From Candidatus Dormiibacterota bacterium (GTDB lineage Bacteria > Chloroflexota > Dormibacteria > CF-121): 64,000 bases of DNA. Below are positions 18,086 through 25,844 of the stretch, piece after piece. The position numbers and the translations under genes are program-made. The stretch is from NCBI GenBank assembly GCA_035544955.1, contig DASZZN010000036.1:1-64000 (forward strand). Reading direction: 5' to 3'. The notes below the pieces were generated by a model. It did no database searches. It had not been told where the DNA came from and saw only the letters and a list, made by a program, of their open reading frames with translations. Within the stretch, counting starts at the first letter, position 1. The number at the start of each line of letters is the position of its first letter.

Positions 18086-18487
18086 TTGGCACTAATCGCG
18101 TTCCACCTGGATCCGAACTCGGGCGTTTCCTTTTACGTCCAGCTGATGCAGCAGGTCCGGCAGGCGCTGCTCTTTGGAATCCTGAAATCGGGCGACCAGC
18201 TGCCTACCGTCAAAGAGGTGGTCGCCCAGGTCGCGCTCAACCCGAACACCGTGCTGCGCGCCTATCGCGACCTGGAGCATGAAGGACTCGTGGTGAGCCG
18301 TCCCGGACTCGGCACATTCGTCGCCGCCAAAGTGCCGCCTGCCCTCGCCCAATCAAGCTACCGCTCGCTTCGAGCTGAGCTCGAGCGATGGATTCGTAAG
18401 GCGCACGAGGCTGGGCTCGACGACGACACCCTCGCCGCCCTCGTCGCGCACGTGCTTCACGCAAAAACCAGGGAGGGCGTCGCATGA
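18086..18487 (+). CDS. GntR-family (YtrA-type) transcriptional regulator
   Basis: The product is 133 residues: an N-terminal winged helix (LPTVKEVVAQVALNPNTVLRAYRDLEHEGLVVSRPGLGTFV) followed by only about 45 helical residues, as in the YtrA subgroup that controls ABC transporter operons. The start is TTG at 18086, directly behind a palindrome that overlaps the -10 box. Its stop overlaps the ATPase start by 4 nt. It probably represses this three-gene operon until a signal arrives. Confidence 0.9.
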   Translation: MALIAFHLDPNSGVSFYVQLMQQVRQALLFGILKSGDQLPTVKEVVAQVALNPNTVLRAYRDLEHEGLVVSRPGLGTFVAAKVPPALAQSSYRSLRAELERWIRKAHEAGLDDDTLAALVAHVLHAKTREGVA

Positions 18488-19383
18488 TCGCGCCAATCGA
18501 AGCCACCGGGTTGGGCAAGCGATTCGGACGCACGTGGGCGCTGCGTGACTGCTCAATCCGGGTACCCGCCGGAAAGATCGCGGGGCTGGTGGGTCCGAAC
18601 GGCGCCGGCAAAACGACCTTCCTCCACCTCGCCGCCGGTCTGCTCAGGCCGAGCAGCGGTGAGATCACAGTGTTCGGCCGATCGCCGCAGTCACAGCTGC
18701 TGCTCCTGCTCGACCGGGTCGGCTTCGTGGCCCAGGACACGCCGCTCTACGCTGGATTTTCTGTCGCCGACATGCTCCGCTTCGGCCAGAAGCTGAACCG
18801 GCGCTGGGATCCGGCGGCGGCTGAGACGCGATTGCGGAGTCTCGACATCCCCTTCGACAAGCGAATCAGCCACCTATCGGGCGGGCAGCGATCGCAGGTC
18901 GCGCTTGCCCTCGCCCTGGGCAAGCACCCCGAGTTGCTCCTCCTGGATGAGCCGGTGGCGAGGCTTGACCCGCTGGCTCGACGTGAATTCATGCAGCGGC
19001 TCACCGAGGCCGTGGCCGAGGAAGGGAGCACGGTGCTGCTCTCATCGCACGTGATGGCCGACCTGGAACGAGTGTGCGACTACCTGATCATCATCGCGGC
19101 TGGGCAGGTCCAGGTCGCCGGCGACATCGAGGCGCTGCTCGCCTCGCATCATCTCCTCGTCGGGCCGCGGGTCAGCGATGACGTCCGGCTGAGCGGCGCG
19201 CAACTCATCAAAGCCCACCACACCGAGCGGCAGTCGTCGCTCTGGATCCGAGGAAGGGTACCGGGGCTCGGCGCGGGCTGGCGCGAAGAGCCGCTGCCGC
19301 TCGAGGAACTGGTGATCACGTATCTGTCAGCGCCCCAGGCCGGAACGCTGCCGAGGCCCGAGCTCGAGCAGGCGGCATCATGA
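18484..19383 (+). CDS. ABC transporter ATP-binding protein
   Basis: The product is 299 residues with Walker A GPNGAGKT, signature LSGGQRSQ, Walker B LLLLDEP and switch His in LLSSHVMADLERV. The C-terminal 80 residues are an extension common in YtrB/CcmA-like exporters. It shares 4-nt overlaps with the GntR gene before and the permease after it. It powers the permease at 19380. Confidence 0.93.
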   Translation: MIAPIEATGLGKRFGRTWALRDCSIRVPAGKIAGLVGPNGAGKTTFLHLAAGLLRPSSGEITVFGRSPQSQLLLLLDRVGFVAQDTPLYAGFSVADMLRFGQKLNRRWDPAAAETRLRSLDIPFDKRISHLSGGQRSQVALALALGKHPELLLLDEPVARLDPLARREFMQRLTEAVAEEGSTVLLSSHVMADLERVCDYLIIIAAGQVQVAGDIEALLASHHLLVGPRVSDDVRLSGAQLIKAHHTERQSSLWIRGRVPGLGAGWREEPLPLEELVITYLSAPQAGTLPRPELEQAAS

Positions 19384-20276
19384 CCTGGGTCACCTGGAGA
19401 CAGCACCGGCTGGAGGCACTGTGGGCGCTCGTCCTCGCAGGGTTGGTTGGGGCGTTCACGGCCTACGCCGCCTACCAGCTCTGGGTTGCCGCCCCGAACT
19501 GCCCGAGAACCGTTGGGTCCGGCCTCTGTCTGTCCGGCGACATCTTCGGCCAGATCGCCCAGTCCATCATGCGGTTCAACCTTTTCCAATACGGCCTCGT
19601 CGTGCTCCCCGCGTTGGCCGGCGCGTTCATCGGTGCGCCGCTCGTCGCGCGGGAGATCGAGAACGGCACCCAGCACCTGGCCTGGACGCAGGGCGTCACG
19701 CGGACGCGTTGGCTGCTCACGAAGCTGGTGCTTGTCGTTGTCCCCCTGCTGGCGCTGGCGGCACTGGTTGGCTACCTCGAAGTTGTGTTCCTCAATGTCC
19801 AGGGGCCCCAGGTCAACCGCTGGAACGTCTTCGATCAGCAGACCCCGGTGGTCCCCGCCGCGACGTTCTTGGCGCTCGCGCTTGGTGTGGCATTTGGCGC
19901 CGTGATCGGCCGGTCGGTCCCGGCGATGGCGGCAACGCTGGTGAGCTTCGTCGTCGTCCGGGTTGGCATCGGCGAGTTGGTGCGCAGCCACTACATCGCC
20001 CCCGTCATGAAAACCACGCATGATCTGTCCGCGCTTGGCAGTCAGGCGGATCCCACGGCGTGGTGGCTTGGTTTCCCGGATTATTACGACTCGTCCGGAC
20101 ACCTCCTTGGCAATCTCGTCGGTCCAGGCACTGGCCAGCCGAGTTACGTGGTTCAGTACTTCCAGCCGGGCGATCGGTTCTGGGCGTTTCAGACGATCGA
20201 GGCGGCGATCCTTACCGGCATGGCATTGCTGATTCTGGGGTTCGCCGTCTATTGGGTGACGCGGCGCGCGACCTGA
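19380..20276 (+). CDS. ABC-2 type membrane permease
   Basis: The product is 298 residues with six to seven hydrophobic segments, an ABC-2 family layout (FIGAPLVAREIENGTQHLAWTQGVTRTRWLLTK contains the typical E-NGT-LAW coupling region). It pairs with the ATPase just upstream. The substrate is unknown; GntR-controlled relatives often handle lipids, antibiotics or peptides at the membrane. Confidence 0.88.
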   Translation: MTWVTWRQHRLEALWALVLAGLVGAFTAYAAYQLWVAAPNCPRTVGSGLCLSGDIFGQIAQSIMRFNLFQYGLVVLPALAGAFIGAPLVAREIENGTQHLAWTQGVTRTRWLLTKLVLVVVPLLALAALVGYLEVVFLNVQGPQVNRWNVFDQQTPVVPAATFLALALGVAFGAVIGRSVPAMAATLVSFVVVRVGIGELVRSHYIAPVMKTTHDLSALGSQADPTAWWLGFPDYYDSSGHLLGNLVGPGTGQPSYVVQYFQPGDRFWAFQTIEAAILTGMALLILGFAVYWVTRRAT

Positions 20277-20285
20277 GGTCGGGCG

Positions 20286-20639
20286 CTATAGGGAGCGGAG
20301 CAGGTAGTCGGTCGGCCCGAGCGTAAAACCTCGTTGCCGCAATTCTTCTTCGGATCGGCTGGACACGAGGAGTACGGGAACGCCCGATAGCAGAGGATCC
20401 GCGCGGAGGCGCTGGAGGTCGCGAAATTGGGCTCCGCTCCCAGCACCCACGTCGAGCAACACCATGTCGGGTCTCCAGCCAGCTGCGTGTGCCGTGGAGT
20501 CACCAACGTCGGCGATCGTGCTCACGCGGTAGCCGTCCATCTCCAGCTTCATCCGGTACATCTCGGCGATGTCGGTGTCGCCGGCGATCAGCAGTACGTC
20601 ACTGCTGTCTTCGTACCAGTCTGCAACGGCGTCGATCAC
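20286..20639 (-). CDS. Stand-alone receiver-like domain, atypical
   Basis: The product is 117 residues with the alternating pattern of a CheY fold: GDTDIA near the acidic pocket, the phospho-acceptor Asp in PDMVLLDVG, and Ser/Ser in LLVSSRS. The conserved C-terminal Lys of true receivers (DYLxKP) is Arg here (DYLLRSL), and the first acidic pair is reduced. Phosphorylation may be weak or absent. It begins at a GTG (20639). No kinase is nearby. Confidence 0.7.
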   Translation of the reverse strand: MIDAVADWYEDSSDVLLIAGDTDIAEMYRMKLEMDGYRVSTIADVGDSTAHAAGWRPDMVLLDVGAGSGAQFRDLQRLRADPLLSGVPVLLVSSRSEEELRQRGFTLGPTDYLLRSL

Positions 20640-20707
20640 ATTTCCATGGTGCTCAACCGGAGTGAGATGGGCGTAAGAGGAGCCTAGAAATCCGTTAAGA
20701 GAAAATC

Positions 20708-20747
20708 TCCCTCCCCCGTTTGCGGGGGAGGGTAGGGTGGAGGCGCT
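20708..20747. repeat. REP-like palindrome
   Basis: CTCCCTCCCCCGTTTGCGGG and GGAGGGTAGGGTGGAGGCGC form a hairpin with CCCTCCCCCG / CGGGGGAGGG arms. It sits between divergent genes. Confidence 0.8.
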
Positions 20748-20762
20748 GTAGCATGCTGCTCA

Positions 20763-21299
20763 ATGGCCGGGTCGATTGGCGACCCCAAGCGCGATCCAAC
20801 CTTCACCGGACTCATTGCGCTGGCGGGCGCGCTCGCCGGCGTTCTTCTCTGGCTCCTGACCTTTGTGCTCACCCGCTCGCGCATCTCTGGCGACGGCTGG
20901 TCGCTCTCGGGCAACGGCGCGCTGATCATTCCATTCGGCGTCGGCCCTGCCGTGGTCGCCGGCGGCTGGGCCGCCATCATCCTTCGCATGCGCGGACATC
21001 CGCGCCGGCTCCAACTCGGCATCGGGAGCGGCCTGATCGGCCTGGCGCTCACGGCGGGCAGCCTCCTCTCCCTCATCGCCTTCGGACCACGCGCACGCGA
21101 CGCCGGCGCGACGGCCTCCCTCTTCTTCGGCTTCCTGCTCTATGGCTGGCTGCTAGCGAGCGCGATCGTCGCGGCCATGATCCCGGCACCGGACCCCGAA
21201 CGGCACGGTCCACCCTTCTGGTGCATGGCCGCCATCGTTCTGCTGCCGGTCACGTTGATCGCCGGCTGCGCGGCTGGCTCCGGACTCCTCCCGGCATGA
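20763..21299 (+). CDS. Hypothetical four-helix membrane protein
   Basis: The product is 178 residues with four hydrophobic segments (about 17-36, 55-72, 85-104, 118-142) and a fifth near the end. Basic residues (RMRGHPRR) lie in the loop after the second. No family was recognised. The ATG is 15 nt behind a REP-like palindrome and no clear Shine-Dalgarno is seen. Confidence 0.6.
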   Translation: MAGSIGDPKRDPTFTGLIALAGALAGVLLWLLTFVLTRSRISGDGWSLSGNGALIIPFGVGPAVVAGGWAAIILRMRGHPRRLQLGIGSGLIGLALTAGSLLSLIAFGPRARDAGATASLFFGFLLYGWLLASAIVAAMIPAPDPERHGPPFWCMAAIVLLPVTLIAGCAAGSGLLPA

Positions 21300-21311
21300 T
21301 TCGCTCGGCCC

Positions 21312-21998
21312 TCACAAGATCGGGTCTACGGTCCAGGTGCCTGTACAGGATCCGGCGGCCGCAATGCCCTGACACGCGAACTCGACCTTCGAAGCGCTAC
21401 TGACCGCCACCGTGGCTGATGTCCCCGGGCGCGCGGTTGCCAAACCTTTTTGCAAGCCTTTGCTGTCGGAGGGGACCCCGACAATCATGCATTTCCCAGT
21501 GTTCTTGATGGTTATTCTCACTGCAATGTCCTGCCCGTCGACACTTTGCCATAATCCTGCGTCGCTATTGCCGCACGTTGTATCGATTTCACCGGTGCCG
21601 CCTCTATCCTTGGCGCTGCTCGGGGCCAGGCCTATCCGATAGAACGGCGGGCGCGCGCCATACGGGATCGCCCAGGGCGGCTCAGGTTCCTTACGCCTGC
21701 CATCGAGGAACCATTCCCAGTTGAAGTCCCCATACTTCCTTTGCGAGATCGCGACAAATATCAGGAGAAAAACGAAGTAGGCGAAAAATCCTATTGCAAG
21801 CCCAACCCCATATGCGCCGAAGAGATTTGTGCCGGGCTTGAATAAGGCAAGCACCGCGGCCCCACCGAGCGCGCCAATCAACGTCACAATGTCGGAAAGT
21901 TGGATGTCTCCGCTGCGATAACGGTTGATGTAGTAGACGAACCACCCGATCACGACACCAAAAGCTCCGGCACCCCATAGAGTCAAAGCATCCGTCAC
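21312..21998 (-). CDS. Membrane protein with an extracytoplasmic C-terminal domain
   Basis: The product is 228 residues. The first 85 hold three membrane segments (LWGAGAFGVVIGWFVYYI; IVTLIGALGGAAVLALF; IGFFAYFVFLLIFVAI). The rest looks like a small beta domain with three Cys (DTTCGNS, GKCMIVG, GIAAAGSCTGTW). It follows an 82-residue membrane protein by 6 nt, so they form a two-gene unit. G+C here is a little lower than in neighbouring genes, which may indicate transfer. Function unknown. Confidence 0.6.
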   Translation of the reverse strand: MTDALTLWGAGAFGVVIGWFVYYINRYRSGDIQLSDIVTLIGALGGAAVLALFKPGTNLFGAYGVGLAIGFFAYFVFLLIFVAISQRKYGDFNWEWFLDGRRKEPEPPWAIPYGARPPFYRIGLAPSSAKDRGGTGEIDTTCGNSDAGLWQSVDGQDIAVRITIKNTGKCMIVGVPSDSKGLQKGLATARPGTSATVAVSSASKVEFACQGIAAAGSCTGTWTVDPIL

Positions 21999-22004
21999 GA
22001 GACG

Positions 22005-22253
22005 TCACCCCCTTCCCGTTTCACGGGCCAAACTGTTCTGCCAGATTGCGTGAGCCCCGGCGGCCAAAGTAGCGGCAACCGCGCAGACAAATACAGAAAT
22101 CCACCCGCTGAATAACTCCACGCTAGCCGCGACCACAGCGCTGGCTGCGAACACTCTGAACCACGAATGGATCGGCCGATGGAGCCCGCGCAGACGCGTG
22201 GCAACGAGCCAGCCCCAAACTAACCCGATGCCCAATGACCCCGAGATGGCCAT
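22005..22253 (-). CDS. Small membrane protein, 82 aa
   Basis: The start at 22253 (MAISGSLGIGLVWGWLVATR) begins directly with a membrane segment. Two more follow (FAASAVVAASVELFSG; ISVFVCAVAATLAAGA). A longer upstream reading adds an improbable Arg-rich tail. It is 6 nt before the membrane protein at 21312 and probably acts with it. Confidence 0.5.
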   Translation of the reverse strand: MAISGSLGIGLVWGWLVATRLRGLHRPIHSWFRVFAASAVVAASVELFSGWISVFVCAVAATLAAGAHAIWQNSLARETGRG

Positions 22254-22377
22254 GATGTCGGGGGCCACTCGATCCGATTGCCTCCCCAGAATCCGACTCT
22301 CCCGCGTTTGTGTGGCCAATCTAGCAGTGGCCCCGCCACCTGTCAACATTCGGCCGTTCCGTCGCGAGCCGCGACGG

Positions 22378-23823
22378 CTATGTCTCTTGGAGATACATCC
22401 CGGCCACCCGTGTTCCGACTTGCCGTACCACATCGAGAATCAGGTTGACGTCAGCTTCGGTGGTGCGCCAGTTGAGGATGACGGGCCGGAACCCGATCGG
22501 TCCGCCGAAACTGGTCGTGGAGCCGATATACACCCTGCCGTCGTCCATAATCGCTTCGCCGACACGTGTGTTGAGCTCGTCGAGACGGGATTCCTGTACA
22601 CCGCTCGGCTTGTAGCGAAACAGGACGGCGTTGAGCGGCGTCGGGGCTAATCGCTCCATGTCCGGTGCGGCGTCGACCTGTATAGCAAGATGCTGCGCGA
22701 GTTCGAGATGGCGCTCGACCATCGTGCGATAGCCGTTCCGACCGTACGCCTTGAGCGTTGCCCAAACCGTGAGCGCACGGGCACGCCTGGAGTTTTCCGG
22801 GGACCGCGACGAGAAGTCAAGCCTGGTCTCACCGATGAAGGCGTGGCCGACGCGGAAAGCTCCCTCCAGAAACTCCGCCTGACGGACAAACACGAAACCG
22901 CAGTCATATGGCACGTTCAGCCACTTGTGGCAATCGGACGCCACTGAATCGGCTTCCTCGATTCCGTCAGTCAGCAGTGCCGCCCGTGGAGTCAGTCGCG
23001 CGAAGAGGCCAAACGCACCGTCCACATGCAGCCATGCCCCGTGGCGCTGGCATAGATCCGCCATCTCTCGGATGGGATCGAAGAGTCCGGTGTTGACTTC
23101 GCCGGCGTTCGCAATGACGATCGCCGGTTCCCCTCCTAAGGCCTTGAGCGCGGCCTGCAACCGCTCGATATCAAGGGCGCCCGTTCCATCGCGCGCCAGG
23201 ATGGTGATTCGCCGTCTCCCGACACCGAGCATTGCCAGAACCTTGATGGTCGTCGGGTGGATCCATCCGCTAGTAAAGATGGGGACGGGCTCAAGGCCAG
23301 CCAGTCCATCCTCGTCGACGTCAACCCCATGTCGGGCGCCCCACCAGCGTCGACTCGCTGCTAGTCCAGCGTACGTTGCCATCGTCGCGCCTGACGTCAG
23401 AACTCCGGCCCATTGCGCCGGGAGTCTGAGGAGATCCTTGAGCCAATTCAGGCTGACCTCCTCGAGCTGACACGCAAGCGGTGAATTGGCCCAGAATCGC
23501 GCGTTCTGATCGAAGGCTGAGGTCAGCCAATCAGCGCCCAGTGCCGCCGCCGTGCTTCCGCCGGTCGCCCAGTGGAAGAAGCGCGGCCCGGCGGAGCGTA
23601 AGGCCGCCACCGAGCCGATTTCGGCGAGCTCGTTCAGCACCGCAACAGCGCCAACGCCATTCTCCGGAAGAGGGACGTCGAAGGCGGTCGCGGTCGAGTC
23701 GGCGCCGGCAAGGCGAACCGGGTCACGGTCGATGCCGGAAAGGAAGCGCATGGCCGAGTCGGCGGCGAGCCGCAGGGCCGGCTCGAGCTCCGCGCGGCGC
23801 GCCAGGGGATCGGAATCCAACAT
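22378..23823 (-). CDS. PLP-dependent group II amino-acid decarboxylase-like enzyme
   Basis: The product is 481 residues in the aromatic amino acid/glutamate decarboxylase fold. The PLP Lys lies in SDCHKWLNVPYDCG, the cofactor Asp in HVDGAFG, and SGATMATYAGL forms the phosphate pocket. It would decarboxylate an amino acid or related substrate. I chose the ATG at 23823 because TTGACA and TAGCAT with a 17-bp spacer sit just in front of it, giving a near-leaderless mRNA; an in-frame ATG at 23883 lies upstream of that promoter. It flanks a RiPP cluster and shares a divergent region with a PLP synthase. Confidence 0.85.
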   Translation of the reverse strand: MLDSDPLARRAELEPALRLAADSAMRFLSGIDRDPVRLAGADSTATAFDVPLPENGVGAVAVLNELAEIGSVAALRSAGPRFFHWATGGSTAAALGADWLTSAFDQNARFWANSPLACQLEEVSLNWLKDLLRLPAQWAGVLTSGATMATYAGLAASRRWWGARHGVDVDEDGLAGLEPVPIFTSGWIHPTTIKVLAMLGVGRRRITILARDGTGALDIERLQAALKALGGEPAIVIANAGEVNTGLFDPIREMADLCQRHGAWLHVDGAFGLFARLTPRAALLTDGIEEADSVASDCHKWLNVPYDCGFVFVRQAEFLEGAFRVGHAFIGETRLDFSSRSPENSRRARALTVWATLKAYGRNGYRTMVERHLELAQHLAIQVDAAPDMERLAPTPLNAVLFRYKPSGVQESRLDELNTRVGEAIMDDGRVYIGSTTSFGGPIGFRPVILNWRTTEADVNLILDVVRQVGTRVAGMYLQET

Positions 23824-23833
23824 TGCGGGTCGG

Positions 23834-23862
23834 ATGCTACTGCCGTCGATTCTCAATGTCAA
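23834..23862 (-). promoter_or_regulatory. Promoter of the PLP decarboxylase gene, near-leaderless
   Basis: On the minus strand TTGACA (23862-23857) and TAGCAT (23839-23834) are 17 bp apart. The ATG at 23823 lies only 10 nt past the -10 box, so the 5' leader would be about 3-5 nt and needs no ribosome binding site. Confidence 0.65.
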
Positions 23863-23884
23863 TGTCGTCGTCGCGCGGGCCATG

Positions 23885-23902
23885 GTGACGTTGCCGTGAC
23901 GT
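23885..23902 (+). promoter_or_regulatory. Direct heptamer repeat, candidate SARP binding site
   Basis: GTGACGT-TGCC-GTGACGT is a perfect direct repeat with an 11-bp period and 4-bp spacer, the layout known for SARP regulators. It sits 54 nt before the synthase start at 23956. Related TGAC repeats occur at 29235-29343. The SARP-like gene lies at 37149. Confidence 0.5.
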
Positions 23903-23955
23903 CCTCGGGACGCGCGGAAGATGCGTCGAATACGGGTCTCTGCTGTGCTGTCCGC

Positions 23956-24984
23956 ATGATGGTGGTGAGTCGGTCATTGGCGGGCCCAGTCGACCTCGCT
24001 CAATGCAGCCGGGCAGAGCTTCTCGCCCTACTTCCGCAGATTGGCGGCACTCCGTTAGTCCCGGTGAAGGTCCTGATTCCGGAGGCGCGCTGGATCCTGC
24101 TTAAGTTGGAAGGCGCAAACCCGGGCGGCTCGCTGAAGGATCGGATCGCACGGTTCATGATCGACCAGCTTCGCGGCCGCCAGCAACTTCCTCGCGGAGC
24201 CACCCTCGTCGACTCGACATCAGGCAATTTCGGCATCGCCTTGGCCTGGCTTGCCCGAGCCCAGGGCTTTCGGTTCATTGCCGTGAGTGATCCCAAACTG
24301 ACCAGCGAGAATGCACAGCGGCTCAAGGATCTGGACGCGCACGTAGAGATTGTCCAGGAGAGGGACACTGCTGGAGGGTGGCTGCTTACGCGTATTGGTC
24401 GAGCACGCGAGATCGCTCAGACCGAAGGCGCGGTGTGGGTCAATCAATACTCCAATCGGGACAACCCTCGCGCCCATTACCTCGAGACCGGCCCCGAGCT
24501 GCTACGGCAGGTCACGCCACCACTCCAGGCCGTCTTCGTCCCTGCATCGACGGGCGGAACGCTAGCTGGGCTGGGGGCCTTCCTGAAGCGTCACAGCCCA
24601 CAGACGAGGGTCATCGCGGTCGACGGCGAAGGATCTTCGCTGTTTGGCGGTTGCCTCGGACCACGCGCCGTCAACGGGCTCGGTTCGAGCCGCAGGTCGG
24701 AATTCCTGAGTCTGGATCTCTATGACGATGTTGTGAGAGTCGGTGGCCAGGAGGCCTTTGATTATTGTCGCGATCTCCGTCGATCCACGGGCATTGAGGT
24801 CGGGGGGTCAGCCGGGGCCGCCGTCGCCGCATGCGTCGCTTATCTGCAGCTGCACTCAGAGATATCCACGGCAGTCTGTATCTGCCCGGACCACGGTGCG
24901 AACTATCGATCGAGCATCTTCAACGACGAATGGATGAAGCAACAGGGATACGAGACTCGCTCGGCGACGCTAGTCGCCAGCTGA
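23956..24984 (+). CDS. Cysteine synthase/SbnA-family PLP enzyme
   Basis: The product is 342 residues from the ATG at 23956; a GTG at 23896 inside the direct repeat is less likely. NPGGSLKDRIA carries the PLP Lys, STSGNFG the substrate-binding loop, and STGGTLAGLG the phosphate pocket. Such enzymes replace the beta-group of serine derivatives, making cysteine or, for SbnA, a precursor of 2,3-diaminopropionate. No SbnB partner is present, so cysteine or another beta-substituted alanine is equally possible. It flanks the Cys-rich peptide cluster. Confidence 0.82.
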   Translation: MMVVSRSLAGPVDLAQCSRAELLALLPQIGGTPLVPVKVLIPEARWILLKLEGANPGGSLKDRIARFMIDQLRGRQQLPRGATLVDSTSGNFGIALAWLARAQGFRFIAVSDPKLTSENAQRLKDLDAHVEIVQERDTAGGWLLTRIGRAREIAQTEGAVWVNQYSNRDNPRAHYLETGPELLRQVTPPLQAVFVPASTGGTLAGLGAFLKRHSPQTRVIAVDGEGSSLFGGCLGPRAVNGLGSSRRSEFLSLDLYDDVVRVGGQEAFDYCRDLRRSTGIEVGGSAGAAVAACVAYLQLHSEISTAVCICPDHGANYRSSIFNDEWMKQQGYETRSATLVAS

Positions 24985-25006
24985 GGGCGAGGCGCGCGCA
25001 GGCGCC

Positions 25007-25831
25007 CTAGCCGGCTCCTTCCGGAGCTACTGGTCCATCGCCTCGGCCCACTGCAACGAGGTAAAGCGAAACCTCCTCAACGCCGTCGACGTTAAGCAGG
25101 GCGTCCAGTTCATCGTCGACGAAGCCTCCGACCGCAAATGCTGCCAGGCCCAGGGAGTGCGCCGTCAGCAAGAGATTTTGGGCGATGTGTCCGGCTTCGA
25201 AAAGCGTGAATCGATATCCGCGCTCACCGTACTTGAGGCGGCTCTTTGCCGAGATTCCGGTCATTGCAACGACGGCTCCGGCCCCCGCCAGTTCGTCGAG
25301 AAAGGTGATCCGACGAAGTGCCGCAAGCGGGCTCGACGTGGACAGAACCTCCAACCGCCCCCGGAACGAGTCGTAGTGGTAAGTGCCCCGTTCGAGTCCT
25401 TGCACCTCCACGGCTAGCAAATACAGCTCGACCGGATACAGGGCGCCCGCGGACGGTGAGGCCCGGAGAGGCTGTTCTCGAGCGCCGTCGACGGTGATCC
25501 ACCCCGTTATGCCAGCCGCGAAATGCAGCAACTTGGCCACCTCGCCAAGGCTCAGCGACCCTCTGGTAAACGTCCGGATCGATCTTCGGGTCAACATCGC
25601 TTCGTCGAAATCACGCTCGGCGCGGGGGAAGTCCATGGGGAGGGACACGGTGGGAGCCGACGGGTACCGCTTATGCCCCCGGGTCAACAACTGGTGAACG
25701 TACGGGCTCGCCGAAGCCGCGATGATGCGTTCTATGAAGACGAGGTCTGAGCGGCGCTGCTTCGAGTTCTCGTGAAAGAGCTCACTTGCGCCACCGTCCT
25801 CGTTGGCGTCCAATATTGGATCGGCTGACAT
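25007..25831 (-). CDS. SagB-type azoline dehydrogenase (TOMM B protein)
   Basis: The product is 274 residues in the FMN nitroreductase fold. MLTRRSIRTFTRGSLSLGEVAKLLHFAAGIT and RASPSAGALYPVELYLLAVE are hallmarks of SagB/McbC enzymes, which oxidise thiazolines and oxazolines to aromatic thiazoles and oxazoles. FTLFEAGHIAQNLLLTAHSLGL follows as usual. It is last in the precursor-E1-YcaO-dehydrogenase operon, 13 nt after the YcaO gene, and completes a standard TOMM enzyme set. Confidence 0.92.
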   Translation of the reverse strand: MSADPILDANEDGGASELFHENSKQRRSDLVFIERIIAASASPYVHQLLTRGHKRYPSAPTVSLPMDFPRAERDFDEAMLTRRSIRTFTRGSLSLGEVAKLLHFAAGITGWITVDGAREQPLRASPSAGALYPVELYLLAVEVQGLERGTYHYDSFRGRLEVLSTSSPLAALRRITFLDELAGAGAVVAMTGISAKSRLKYGERGYRFTLFEAGHIAQNLLLTAHSLGLAAFAVGGFVDDELDALLNVDGVEEVSLYLVAVGRGDGPVAPEGAG

Positions 25832-25844
25832 GCGACCTTCCTTC

